Below, one piece after another: positions 12,256-22,747 of a stretch of 64,000 nucleotides of DNA. Origin of the DNA: Thelonectria olida (Eukaryota; Ascomycota; Sordariomycetes; Hypocreales; Nectriaceae); NCBI GenBank assembly GCA_020736575.1, contig JAGPYM010000032.1, positions 124,001-188,000 on the forward strand. Reading direction: 5' to 3'. Under the pieces are notes generated by a model. It was not told the origin of the DNA. It was given only the letters and a program-made list of their open reading frames with translations, and searched no databases. How positions within the stretch are numbered: the stretch's first letter is position 1; every line of letters begins with the position of its first letter. A program made the position numbers and the translations under genes.

Positions 12256-12452
12256 TTCCATTATTAAAGGACTCAGTCAGTTATCGTGGATGTACAAGTT
12301 GTAAAATAACATACCACGAGCCTCATAGTAATATCTTCTCTTGTTTCTTGATTATCACACCCATTCTTAAGCTCGTACTCAGAAGAGGATATGTAAGTAG
12401 GTGAAGACAAGCCTACGATTGAAGTCTGAGTCTCAAAAATCTGTTCGTTTTA

Positions 12453-14132
12453 CTAATCTTCTCCTACGTCGAGGTCATCAATACTAAGGGCAATTTGGGT
12501 TTGCACTGGCATACCGTTAGTATCCGGTACAATTCTTGTATACTGAGCAAAAAGCTGATGATGATCGAGGTCCCAACTTGCTCCAGTCCACAGCCATCTT
12601 GAAGTTGACGGAAGAAAGCCTTCAGCGTCTCGACCAGCGTCCTCCAGACGAGCCTGGCCCGTGAGCCCTAAAATTTGCGTCGTTGGGTCCCATGGGCCCT
12701 CACGACGCGGAAGCTTTGCGATAGCTTTCATGAACTGGGCACGCAATTCCCAGTTACGACACTTTGCTGCCCCTAAGCACAGTGGTGGAGCCAGATGACC
12801 ACTGCAAGTAAAGGGGATTTTGGAACTGGCCTTATGCTCTGACATTAGAGCAATGCTAGCTGTGAGTATGTAGCGTAGCTGCGGCTCAAAGTGGTCATAC
12901 GACATGTCTGACCGGTCCAAACAACAATGCATGAACATTGTGATCATAGCATGATGGACCTTCGTCACGGAGAGAGCTCTACGGCAGACGGCGTCCTTTT
13001 CCTTAGCGTGAGAGGTATGAAGCCACTCTCCCCACTTTTGCAATACCACAAGAAGTACATCTCGGGAAGCTTTAAGTTCCTGATGATCGTAATGAATGTT
13101 GTGGCAGTTTTTCCAAAGAACCTTCTTGATGAATACCAAGGCCTGGGTATGAAAGTCAATCCAAATTCCCATCGCTTTTGGCACACTCTTGCCACTTAGG
13201 TCCGGGAAACCGCATTTTGGGCTGGTGGGGAGAAGCGTAAGCAATTCATGCTGTGAGTTGCAGAGATTTGTGAATCCGCTCATGACTGAGAGGCATGGTA
13301 GCATGTACCCCAATTGGTCCATGTCCTCCTCTTTATTATTGGTGCCATGTCTTAATGCCTTGCCAGGTGATTCTTGCGGCTGTCCCAGGAGCTGTGTAGA
13401 TTTTTTTAATAACAGAATTGCCGACTTGATCAATCTATCGACAACATTTATATTGCCCTGGAGAAGCTCAAAGGACACTAAGATTATCGTGATGATGAGG
13501 GCTGATCTGGGCGAAGAAATATATGCTCCTTCTCGAATCCGTTTTGAGCAGAGTGAAATGGCAGAAAGATAGGATCGAATCGCCACTCCATGTTGTATGT
13601 TGAAGGGTGTCCCAGTCCAGGGGCGGATTAAGAATGGTGAGATGCGGTTGTCGCATTGTAATCTCGGCTCGGTTGTGAAGAATAAGCCATGGGCAAGGGC
13701 GCTTAGTGCGATGACTGCACGTTTGACACATTCGTCTCGCATACTCTCACGTAGAACGATTCGAGCCCAAAAGTCAATGAGAAAATCGCCCCCGAGGTCA
13801 AAAATGAGCCGATGGCGGAATAGATCAAAGTATGCGACGTCGGTTTGGCTGAAGGAGGTGGAAGATAGGCTTGAAGGAACACCACTCTGTGTCGTGCTTC
13901 CGCAATCTGGATGTTCCGGTCGTGGCACTAAAGGCACCAGTGGCTGGCTCCGCATCGCGATAGTGGATACTTTCTTTTTTCGTGGAACGTCTCGGTACCC
14001 ATGGCAAACCATATTGGCCGTTTCACAGCGCAAGCATAGGGGTTTTCTCTCGTCGCATTTGACGTGACGTGCCTTGCAGGTCAAGCATCCTGTCCGGACT
14101 TTAGGCTTGCTTGCACGGTGTTGACGCGGCAT
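12453..14132 (-). CDS. Zn2Cys6 transcription factor
   Basis: Fungal binuclear zinc cluster regulator of 559 residues in a single exon. The cluster is at residues ~12-45: GCLTCKARHVKC, DERKPLC, LRC and ETANMVC, with Cys spacing 2-6-6-2-6. It is preceded by basic KPKVRTG and followed by a basic linker (PRKKKVS). The remainder looks like the fungal-specific regulatory domain, with helices such as RSYLSAISLCSKRI and HRLIFDLGGDFLIDFWARI. No lesion is visible. The same KVRTGC ... CDERKP module occurs fused to another regulator at 59840-59960 and as a relic at 55979-56184, so this is a small dispersed family. The promoter carries a dyad at 14204-14253. Targets are unknown. Confidence 0.85.
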   Translation of the reverse strand: MPRQHRASKPKVRTGCLTCKARHVKCDERKPLCLRCETANMVCHGYRDVPRKKKVSTIAMRSQPLVPLVPRPEHPDCGSTTQSGVPSSLSSTSFSQTDVAYFDLFRHRLIFDLGGDFLIDFWARIVLRESMRDECVKRAVIALSALAHGLFFTTEPRLQCDNRISPFLIRPWTGTPFNIQHGVAIRSYLSAISLCSKRIREGAYISSPRSALIITIILVSFELLQGNINVVDRLIKSAILLLKKSTQLLGQPQESPGKALRHGTNNKEEDMDQLGYMLPCLSVMSGFTNLCNSQHELLTLLPTSPKCGFPDLSGKSVPKAMGIWIDFHTQALVFIKKVLWKNCHNIHYDHQELKASRDVLLVVLQKWGEWLHTSHAKEKDAVCRRALSVTKVHHAMITMFMHCCLDRSDMSYDHFEPQLRYILTASIALMSEHKASSKIPFTCSGHLAPPLCLGAAKCRNWELRAQFMKAIAKLPRREGPWDPTTQILGLTGQARLEDAGRDAEGFLPSTSRWLWTGASWDLDHHQLFAQYTRIVPDTNGMPVQTQIALSIDDLDVGED

Positions 14133-14203
14133 CGGTCGTTGTGTTCGAAATGTGTGGTTGCATGTGAGGCAGTTCGATCACAAGGATGTCGGGGTTCCTA
14201 TTT

Positions 14204-14253
14204 ATTGGATTTACGAGCAGCGACCCGTCCTAAGCTCGTAAAATGCGACCAAT
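14204..14253. promoter_or_regulatory. CCAAT / GCTCGTAAA inverted dyad upstream of the Zn2Cys6 gene
   Basis: Reading the plus strand, ATTGGATTTACGAGC (14204-14218) is mirrored by GCTCGTAAAATGCGACCAAT (14234-14253). The arms pair a CCAAT box with GCTCGTAAA in opposite orientations around a 15-bp spacer. The dyad sits 72-121 bp upstream of the ATG at 14132, a plausible regulatory position. The CCAAT half would suit the HAP/CBC complex. Recognition of the GCTCGTAAA half is unknown. Single copies of the composite recur elsewhere in the window. Confidence 0.5.
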
Positions 14254-15084
14254 AAGAGGGTAGGCGGTGAGAGCGTTAGGATCGACGGTTTGGGTCTTCC
14301 ACTACTCCGTAGCAAGGCCCCCTTGTCAAAGTGTGGAGAATGGAACACGAATCGACAGGCAGAGAACTTGGATTGTAAGGGCTAAACAGGTGGCCTGTAT
14401 GTGACAGCTGCTCCGAGGGGTGGCTACATTGATTACTCCGTAGATCTCAATGGGGGCTAGTCAATCCCTCATTCAAGTGGCGTCCGAACAACGATTCAGC
14501 AACGAGATTCAGCAACGACTTTGCCTTGCTAGGTCGTAGAGAACCCCATAGAAATTCAAAATGGGGCTATTAAAGGCCGGGGGACAAGTCGTATACATCA
14601 GTAAATCCTATTTTGGGGAATTTAAGTATCGAAAATGTCTAACGTTAATGGCATATCGCGTACTAAGTACCAGCAGTATCAGACCCAAATTGCCGTATTG
14701 CGACCGGCTTGAAGTTTCGTGGTAGTTCATTGATGTGGTCGGGAGTGGATCGTGATCATGTTAGCTAAGGGCGGTGAGGTAAGCAGAATTGGTAAGGAGA
14801 TCTATAAAAAGGCATAACGTGCATGCATGTGCGCCAAAAATCCTTCAATCTCTCCTCTTTTTCACTTACGGCATCGACTCAAAAGATTCAGATTTCCTGG
14901 TGGGTCTAGATACCCCTGCTAGCTTCCTATCTGCAACGGCCGACTGGCTTAAAGGCCATCCCGCAGTTCTTACGTTGTGCGTCAGTTCTGATAACCGCAT
15001 AAAATTGCGCTCTTAACCAATGAGAGGAAATTTGCAGGGGCCGTCAGACCCACGAAAATCCGAATTTTTTGAGTCGATACGGTA
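14254..15084. other. Intergenic region between the regulator and Fot1-type element A
   Basis: Only short ORFs without motifs. Locally GC-poor. No RNA gene or repeat recognised. Confidence 0.4.
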
Positions 15085-16944
15085 ACGTACATGATAAGCG
15101 AGCGCCCAAAACAAGCGAGCGCCCAATTTTTCTCCCAACCACCATTTCCTATCTTTCAAGTAAATTTTCTCCGCCACAGATCATGCCATTATCAATTAAT
15201 GAGGCAAATATCAATCTTGCCCTTCAAGCCCTTAAGGAAGACCCTCAATTAAGTCCCTATCGCGCTTCAGAGATCTACGAGGTCTCTCATCGTACTCTAC
15301 GACGCCGACGCAATGGCATCCCTTCACGACGCGATACCATCCCTAACTCACGTCGACTATCCGATCTAGAGGAGCAGGTTATTGTTCAGTTCATTCTAGA
15401 CCTGGATTCGCGAGGATTCCCGCCGCGGCTGCGTGGTGTTGAAGAAATGGCCAACCGACTGCTCGCCGACCGCGACGCGTTACCTATTGGCAAGCGCTGG
15501 GCTTCTAACTTCGTCAAGCGACAACCAGACCTTAAGACGCGTTTCAATCGTAAATATGACTACCAGAGAGCCAAATGCGAAGATCCGACCATTATTCGCA
15601 ATTGGTTCAGGCTCGTGGAGAACATGATCGCGAAATACGGTATCAACCTAGCGGATATCTACAACTTTGACGAGACTGGCTTTATGATGGGCGTTATTAC
15701 AAGCGGAATGGTTGTCACAGGTGCGGAAAGACGTGGAAAGGCAAAATTAGTGCAGCCTGGAAACCGAGAATGGGTTACAGTCATCCAGGCGATCAATGCC
15801 GAAGGCTGGGCGATCGCGCCGTTTATTGTGGTTGCGGGCCAATATCACCTCGCCAGCTGGTATCGAGAAAGCAACCTCCCGGACGATTGGGCTATTGCGA
15901 CGACCCATAATGGCTGGACCGACAATGAGACAGGTCTTGAGTGGCTAAGGCACTTTGACCGACATACCAAGGCCCGATCAACCGGTCGCTATCGTCTTCT
16001 GATCCTCGATGGGCATGAAAGTCACCACTCGGTTGACTTTGAGAAATATTGCGAAGACAACCACATCATTACGCTGTGTATGCCGCCTCATTCGTCTCAC
16101 CTACTTCAGCCTCTTGATGTCGGGTGCTTTGGACCGCTCAAAAAGGCATATGGCCGAGAAATTGAGCACCTGATCAGGTGCTCGATAACCCATGTTTCCA
16201 AGACCGAGTTCTTCCCAGCCTTTCGTGCCGCCCACGAAGCCGCCATGACAAGGAGTAATATAGAGGGAGGTTTTCGAGGGGCCGGACTTGTTCCCATGAA
16301 CGCAGAAAATGTCATATCAAAGCTTGATGTGCAGCTACGGACTCCAACACCGGCTACGGAGGAGGCCGGCCTCCCCGACCCTTGGGTCTCAAAGACCCCA
16401 AAGACGGTGCTTGAGGCTAGCTCACAATCTGAATACCTCGAAAGACGAGTGAGGCGGCATCAGAGCAGCTCCCCCTCATCAATTCTTGAGGCACTTAAGT
16501 CACTTTCAAAGGGAACAAAGGCAATAATGCATCAGAATGCCCTATTGAAGTCTGAGAACCAGATGCTTCGACAGGCAAATGAGACTCTTAGCAAGCGGCG
16601 TAGAGCAAAAAGGACCCGGCTACGGAATGGAGGGAAGATGACTGTAGGTGAGGGAAGGGATGAAATTGATCAGAAAGACGTTAATGTGCAGGTGATGGCC
16701 GAACTATCGAGAAGTGGTGGTCAGGGGAGGTCGGGGCCGGCGAGGGAAAGGCGGTGTGGAATATGTGGTAAGGCTGGTCATAACTCAAGAACATGTCAGA
16801 TTGTTGTTAAGATATCTGGAGAAGAGAATAGCAATTAGTTTTAATTGATAAGATGCTTTATTGCTTTTTTATAAAAGAATCTATAATATAGGTGGTAAAA
16901 AATTGGGCGCTCGCTTGTTTTGGGCGCTCGCTTATCATGTACGT
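15085..16944 (+). mobile_element. Fot1/pogo-type Tc1-mariner element A, complete (1860 bp)
   Basis: Perfect 47-bp terminal inverted repeats (15085-15131 and 16898-16944) start ACGTACATGATAAGCGAGC and are flanked by TA (15083-15084, 16945-16946). Each TIR contains two tandem 17-bp units beginning AAGCGAGC: AAGCGAGCGCCCAAAAC and AAGCGAGCGCCCAATTT. One intact transposase fills the interior. Perfect TIRs plus an intact ORF suggest recent movement and possible activity. Confidence 0.93.
15183..16838 (+). CDS. Fot1/pogo-family DDD transposase
   Basis: 551 residues from the first ATG inside the TIRs. An upstream reading begins in flanking DNA with a non-ATG codon and is not used. Order: N-terminal helix-turn-helix (about 10-45, psq-like) and a CENP-B-like second HTH (about 55-125, WASNFVKRQPDLKTRF). 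The catalytic core follows, with Asp163 in NFDETGF, Asp276 in LILDGHESHH and Asp312 in LLQPLDVGCF. Next is a coiled-coil region (about 465-505, ALLKSENQMLRQANETL), then a C-terminal zinc knuckle CGICGKAGHNSRTC. It cuts and pastes its own element at TA. The zinc knuckle and basic RRRAKRTR stretch also occur in the element B protein. Confidence 0.93.
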   Translation: MPLSINEANINLALQALKEDPQLSPYRASEIYEVSHRTLRRRRNGIPSRRDTIPNSRRLSDLEEQVIVQFILDLDSRGFPPRLRGVEEMANRLLADRDALPIGKRWASNFVKRQPDLKTRFNRKYDYQRAKCEDPTIIRNWFRLVENMIAKYGINLADIYNFDETGFMMGVITSGMVVTGAERRGKAKLVQPGNREWVTVIQAINAEGWAIAPFIVVAGQYHLASWYRESNLPDDWAIATTHNGWTDNETGLEWLRHFDRHTKARSTGRYRLLILDGHESHHSVDFEKYCEDNHIITLCMPPHSSHLLQPLDVGCFGPLKKAYGREIEHLIRCSITHVSKTEFFPAFRAAHEAAMTRSNIEGGFRGAGLVPMNAENVISKLDVQLRTPTPATEEAGLPDPWVSKTPKTVLEASSQSEYLERRVRRHQSSSPSSILEALKSLSKGTKAIMHQNALLKSENQMLRQANETLSKRRRAKRTRLRNGGKMTVGEGRDEIDQKDVNVQVMAELSRSGGQGRSGPARERRCGICGKAGHNSRTCQIVVKISGEENSN

Positions 16945-16946
16945 TA

Positions 16947-17022
16947 ATCAATTCTTTCTCAACCACCGAATTGTGTCACAATTAAATAAAGAGGCAAATC
17001 TCCTTCTTGCCCTACTACTGTA
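16947..17022 (+). mobile_element. Short 5' fragment of a Fot1-type relative
   Basis: Directly after the TA of element A, a ~70-bp stretch (ttctttctcaaccacc ... aaagaggcaaatctc ... cttcttgccctactac) resembles the leader and first codons of elements A and C, with indels. The similarity then stops and LINE sequence begins. It is a truncated, degenerate copy with no TIR of its own. Confidence 0.4.
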
Positions 17023-17039
17023 CCAATTACCACTGGTAA

Positions 17040-18246
17040 TGGCACCCAATACCATTCTTTAAGGAATGGTGGGCATGGGAGGCATCATCAGCCACAGGGC
17101 AACAGGGCAAGCAAACAGGGTCGTGGCCAGGTACTCGGCCACTCTCGGCCCGCGAGACGACCAGAACCCCTACACAGCCGAGCTGGGGGCGATAGCGATG
17201 GCATTGCGATGCATGCCTGACGGATTACGAAACCGAAGACTTACCATACTATCAAGCGGCCAGTCAGCGCTGAAGGCCATCGCACGACCGCGACAACAAT
17301 CGGGGCAGTGCGCCATCCGGGAGATCTACAACCACATCCGACGGCTGGGAAAAGGCAACAACAGTGTTAAAATGATCTGGGTACCCTCCCGGGATGACGC
17401 GTTCCCTTTGGGACCCAAGGCGAAGAGACAGGCCCAGAGAGCAACTGAAGCAGGACGTACGGCAGAGACGCCGCCATACCAAGCTCGATCGACGCGGACA
17501 AGACTGGCGAGAGCACAGCTACGACAACACCAGACACTACCGGACAGAGTGGGCGGCTTCTCCAAGAGGGTCGACAAAGCGCTACCAGGAAAACACACAA
17601 AGGTGCTATACGACGGACTGAAGAGGCGCGAAGCAGACACGCTTTCACAGTTACGCACGGGAATGGCGAGGATCAACAGCTACCTGTCGAGGATCGGCGC
17701 GGTGGAATCAGACTTGTGTGATTGCGGACGGGCAACCGAGACGATGGAACATTTTCTCTTTCGTTGCAGCAAGTGGGATGCACAACGCGAAGGCATGCGG
17801 CGAATCGGACAAAGCGAGATGGGAAACCTCTCATTCTTTCTGGGAGGAAAGTCGGCGTTGGACGGACCGAGATGGTCACCTAACCTACAGGCGGTGCGAG
17901 CAACAATCAAATTCGCGATGGAGACGGGAAGGCTAGGGCCAAGGGAGGAGAATTGAACATACTAACACCCAGAACTAGAAAATACTAACACAACACAGCC
18001 TCATTTTGACAGACCACGCTTCAGCTGCTGAGGATAGGATGCTGAACACTTGGAGAAATTGGCCTTCAAGCAGGCCTGTCAGAGAGAGTCAAGCGAGGCC
18101 AAAAGAAAGCGATCCAGGGAGAGAGTGGGGCTTTACTTTGTGGTCAGGATTGAAGGTGGCAGAAATGTAAATAGCATAGCGTATTCCATGGCCCTATGAG
18201 ATCCGTTCTCCCGGGCGTAATAAATCTACTACTACTACTACTACTA
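17040..18246 (+). mobile_element. 5'-truncated LINE (copy 2), RNase H and zinc-region end of ORF2
   Basis: An open frame at 17066-17956 (296 residues) encodes the C-terminal end of a non-LTR retrotransposon polyprotein. It has an RNase H fold (YTAELGAIAMALRCMPDG; VKMIWVPSRDD) and a Cys/His motif CDCGRATETMEHFLFRCSKW. The expected Asp of the second RNase H strand is absent (LSSGQSALKAI), so RNase H is probably inactive. The reverse transcriptase is missing through 5' truncation. A 3' untranslated region of ~270 bp ends in (CTA)7 at 18226-18246, a LINE-style simple-repeat tail. The I/Tad-like class is inferred from the presence of RNase H. Confidence 0.75.
18226..18246 (+). repeat. (CTA)7 microsatellite, LINE 3' tail
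   Basis: Seven exact CTA units immediately follow the LINE 3' untranslated region. This marks the 3' terminus of the insertion. Confidence 0.85.
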
Positions 18247-18249
18247 AGG

Positions 18250-19049
18250 TCATCCAGGTCCTGGCTATTGCCATGATGGCCGCAACACCTTCTGTCTCCA
18301 TTTTTATAATTTCGGTTACAGACTCTCTTCCCTCAGCTTACAAGCATTGTCTCTAACGAGCCGTTTATATATTACATAGAAGCAGCAAAAAGATAGACTA
18401 CTAGCGAGCCTTAAAGCACGACAATACAGGAAGAAACAGAAACCTGAACTTTTCTCGAACAGTAGGGCCGCGATTGAAGCGAGGAATCCTCATACGAGAC
18501 ATTGGAGAGAGGTGGGTGGAGCATGCTCGTTATGTCATAGTTTGATTGCTTTCTGGAAACTACGAAGACCCTCCATGGTATTAAGGCCACGGGAACAAGA
18601 GACGGTTAGGGTAATTGAACCTCACTGGGGCCTTCGAGAAATACCTCGAGAAACATTGCTCGGCCTCGATTTGTACATCTTCTGCACCTGACAAATCTCC
18701 ACGAACAGTACCATATGAGGTCTTATAACGGAGCTGCATATTATTAATAACTCAATGCTCGTATAACTCTGCGAACCAGCGATCCGCATGCTTAACAGCT
18801 GCTCGTTATAAAGCTTACCATGAGCCAATACGCCGAGAGATACAGTAGCACCGAGGTATAGCTGCTTCAGTAAGCCCAAAGTCCGAACAGTCTGTGCCGT
18901 GTGCCCGCTATTCTTCCTCACCCATGCTCAGAGGTCCGCAGCCTGCTATGCAAACCCTTGTGTCACTATTTATGGATATCAGCCGGTGCAGGGGAGCCAG
19001 TGTACCCTGAGCGTGTAGACGGTTCCCTCAACTATTGTTATTACAGGTA
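18250..19049. other. Intergenic stretch
   Basis: No gene supported on either strand. The only ORFs are short and featureless. Confidence 0.4.
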
Positions 19050-19122
19050 ACGTACTTGATAAGCGAGCCGACCAGACAAGGGAGCCGATCAGAGTAAGTA
19101 ATCGGTTCGCTTATCATATAGT
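19050..19122. mobile_element. 73-bp MITE-like relic of the Fot1-type family (element E)
   Basis: The left end ACGTACTTGATAAGCGAGC carries the same two-unit 17-bp repeat design (AAGCGAGCCGACCAGAC, then AAGGGAGCCGATCAGAG). The right end (...GGTTCGCTTATCATATAGT) is its decayed inverse. TA flanks both ends (19048-19049, 19123-19124). There is no coding interior, so it is an extreme internal deletion derivative. Confidence 0.7.
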
Positions 19123-19693
19123 TATGTTATCCCATTGTTATCTTGCTTTATCCAACTGCTAACACCGACGATCAATTTATTTCAAGCCTCGCAACTCCAC
19201 GTCAGGAGTACATTCGAGTAGACACAGCAGTCTGAGTCGGAATGGATACTTCCGGAAAATTCGGTATGTCCTTCCACCGCTTTCCTCTGATATATCAGAA
19301 TATCCTCCAAGTGAACCTTAAACATAGTGAGCTCGCATACTTTGCCTTTCATAATAACAAACTCATATGGGAGGATCGAATCGGCGGGTCGCAAACTTAT
19401 ACGGACGCCCGTAATGAAAGGCAAGAACAAGAGAAAGGTACTGGGGAGGTTGTGTTGAATGGAAGGCATAGACTGGGGTGTCACATGCAGGTCGGGGGTT
19501 TTAAGATTACGCATGGAAACAACAGACCCGTCAGGGGCAGCTTTTTACACAACAGAACATGGATCCACGAATCTGCATCAATGGACCGAATACACGTAAT
19601 GTGCGACAGTACGGTGGACGACCCAACGCTTGGGCTTGATGCTCGTATCCAGGGGCCAATGGTTGTAGCGTCGTATTCGGACTTGGAGAATTA

Positions 19694-22502
19694 CCCGTTG
19701 GCATTGTGGGGCTGCCCTCTGCCAACCTCGTCCCGAGGTTGGTCTCAAAACCCCGTGTCGCTATTTTTTACCTCACCTCTACCAATTGATGCCCCAAAAC
19801 ACACCAAATTTTCACATTTTCAAGTACTCAACACGCAACATCAAGATGCCTACCGTACGCCGTAATTCTGTGCATTCTTTGCCTTTAAAAAACACACCGG
19901 AAAAAGCTCGGTCCGAATTGAGGAAAAATGTGCTCGCAGCACTCAATCCAAATACGCCCTACAACACACGAAGAACGGCAAAAGCTGCTGCATCAACTCC
20001 CTCAATTCGAGCCCTAGCAGCTCAAGTCAACACATCTAGAGAGACAATTCGACGCATTATTCAGTCAAATTCATCATCATTCCATCCCCCTAAGTCCAAC
20101 GGCCGCCCGTCGCTCCTAACCGCTGCTGAAGATACCGCCCTGGCTGCATTCGTCATCTGGATTGGAAGATCCGGCTTCCCAGCTGAGAAATCGCAAGTTG
20201 AAGAGGCTGCGCTAGGATTCCTACATTCTAGAGGCATAGAAATGACCTCTTTATCAAAGTCATGGTATCCTCGCTTCCGAGGTCGTCATCCAGAGCTTCG
20301 AAAGTCATTCATCAAGGCTGTGGATAAAGCTCGCAAGGCATTGAAGTTTCTGATGTTAAAGATATCGAGACCTTCTTTTCCAACCTTCAGGCTATTATTT
20401 CTGAGTACGATATCGGGGCCTCAGAGTGTTGGAATGAGGATGAGTGCGGTATTCGCATCGGATGCCTTCGAGAACGCATTGAGGTCCTCGTGGTCAGGAC
20501 CACACGATCCCAACGCCCTGAAGTCAGTGATCCGTCGAACCGTGAGTCCTGCACGAAGATTGGAGCTGCTAATGCAGTTGGGAATAGCATCCCGCCGTGG
20601 CTGATCTTCAAGGCGTTTCCTACGGAAGCTTGGGTCGATATTGATGTGATTCCAGGCATGCGATTCTCACAGTCAGAGACCGGCTTCAGCAACCAACAGA
20701 TCACCTACGAATGGCTTCATTCTTTCAACCCATTTTCCTGGCTTGCTTCTGCCAAAGCTCAACAGCAAGGAAAGACTCTGACCGAGTGGCTCGGCTGCGA
20801 TGAATGGCTTCGTGATGCCTCATCACCACATGATACACTCGAGGCACCGCCGATCACCCGGGAAAAGGAGGATAAGATCTATCGCCTTCTTATCATTGAT
20901 GGCTTCTCTGGCCATCTAGGATTCCAGTTTGTTGAATATTGTATTCATTTCGATATTATCATTTGCATCCTACCCTCGCATTCAACACATCTTACCCAAC
21001 CTCTTGATGTTGGTGTTTTTCAGACTCTTAAGAACGCACATCAAAAGGAGCTTCGTAAATCCATTCGAGAAGGCAATCTATCGTTCTACCGCCTACAGTT
21101 CGCTACGGCATTCAAGAAAATCTATACAGCAGGCTTCACGGCAAGCAATATCACCTCAGGCTTCGAAAAGTCCGGTATTTGGCGTCCAAGTGCGAAACCC
21201 GTGATCGAACGCATTATTACCAAACAGCGACAGCAGAAGAAGGCAGTTCATCCATCTCTTATGGAACTGCTGCCGCTAGAAACCCGGTTTCAAGATGCTC
21301 CGGATCAAATGAAGCGAGTTTATGATCGATACCAGAAGGTCATGAGCTCGCCGACGTTAGAGGCTATCACCAACGCCTGCAACGTCATTGCAGAGGCAGC
21401 GGTCATGCATCGTGAACGTGAGGCATTTTCAGCTGACCGGCTTACTCGGCTAGAGAGATATAGCAAGAGAAGAAAGCCGGGTCGGCGGGTGAGGCCAACA
21501 GGCGATTTCATCACTAGCATCGACTTTTCCGACATTCAGGCTCAACACCAAGCATCACAGAAAGAAGAAGAAGTCAAGGCACAACGATCACAGCTGCGGT
21601 CAAGCCGATCCATCATTCTACAGGAGATCAAAGCCCTTAAAGATCGTTGGAGGCAAGCAAAAGCGGCACGGAAAGATGAGGCCATCCCCAGGCTAACTTT
21701 CAATAAATGGCTTCAACAGACCGATAACCACGACCGATTTTATGACCTCGAGGCTCGAAGAAAACAACATGCCGATATCCTTAGCCAAGGAATAAAGAGG
21801 CCATTTCCTGATGCTCAAGAACAAGCCTGCCGTGCCCCAAGACCGATTCTCGCGATGGATCAAAGTGCCTGGCCTGACAGCGGCGATGAGGTCCAATTCA
21901 CAGGCCTTGGACCGTTCGAAGATGAAGAAGATGATGATTTTGAACTCGAAGGACTCAAAGGCCTTGAAAATGAAGTTATTCCTGGCCTAGCAACACCACC
22001 AGGAATAACCTCCTCGCCGCCTCTGGCTCCCTCAGACTTAGGTCTTGATCCGGTTGATGAAAACACCACAACACCAAGCCCAACTGTCATGATACCAAGT
22101 AATAGCGGTTATCAAAGAGTCATGAACATCATCAGTAAATTTCGTCACCAACAAGCAACTGAATCGGCCGGAATGAACATATCGTCAACGGGGTCATAAA
22201 CGGCAGCCAAATTCAAGCCCGTCACTTAGTCAGGTCAATTGAAGCCAAAAATGCGATTTCTGACATTTCTATCAATATGTGCATTTTCAACATTATTGCG
22301 GCTATTCAACAAGCCAATTTTCAGCTTATTTCATAAAAGAATGGCTGCATCGCGAAGCCTGAAAGATCATGAACAGGAAATGGTCTGTTTCACAGCTCGA
22401 GGAGCCCCTCGGCAGATGACACACATTTTCGAGCCTGACACAGGGTTTTGAGACCAACCCCGGGACGAGGTTGGCAGAGGGCAGCCCCACAATGCCAACG
22501 GG
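19694..22502 (+). mobile_element. Tc1/mariner-superfamily DDE element G (2809 bp)
   Basis: 60-bp TIRs (19694-19753 and 22443-22502) start CCCGTTGGCATTGTGGGGCT with one mismatch. TA flanks at 19692-19693 and 22503-22504. Within each TIR an AACCTCG...CGAGGTT hairpin is possible. The interior encodes a transposase with one frameshift. The near-perfect TIRs imply recent insertion. Confidence 0.92.
19846..22199 (+). pseudogene. Frameshifted DDE transposase of element G
   Basis: The N-terminal part (from ATG 19846) has a helix-turn-helix (PSIRALAAQVNTSRETIRRI) and a second DNA-binding segment, then leaves frame near 20335-20345 after AVDKAR. The same protein continues in another frame (GIEVSDVKDIETFF), so one small indel separates the halves. 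The first catalytic region reads ECWNEDECGIRIG, where an active enzyme would have xxDETGxRxG. The later motifs LLIIDGFSGHL and LTQPLDVGVFQTLK are intact. The second half alone spans 569 codons and ends at 22199 with a long acidic C-terminal tail. One indel plus the altered DETG motif make it probably inactive. Confidence 0.8.
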
Positions 22503-22747
22503 TACATATCCGACTCATCTCCTTTGTCGGCTGGAACCTCTTTTTCATCGGGTTGTCAGAAAGGCTCGTTTATTCGTCCAAAAACGGTTTATGTGGTGCA
22601 TTTGTTTGCCTGATTGTGTTATCTTCGTCACTCTCCTGAAAACTGAAATTTCTCATTGCTGTTTAGACCACGCCAAGATCTTGTCATCGGTTAAGCCGCT
22701 AGCTGCTGTCGAATTCGCCCTGCAGCCTTGTCATCATATCGATCTCA

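Noticed and set aside
7787..14132. A secondary-metabolite cluster (MFS, P450, regulator)
   Set aside because: No backbone enzyme, the P450 is a relic and a LINE and LTRs intervene. Not enough for a cluster call.
19242..19865. 207-codon plus-strand ORF
   Set aside because: It runs from unique DNA across the TA and TIR of element G into its leader, and has no motif. A chance frame.
19846..20500. Programmed frameshifting in the element G transposase
   Set aside because: No slippery site or downstream structure is evident, and the DETG motif is also altered, so decay is simpler.
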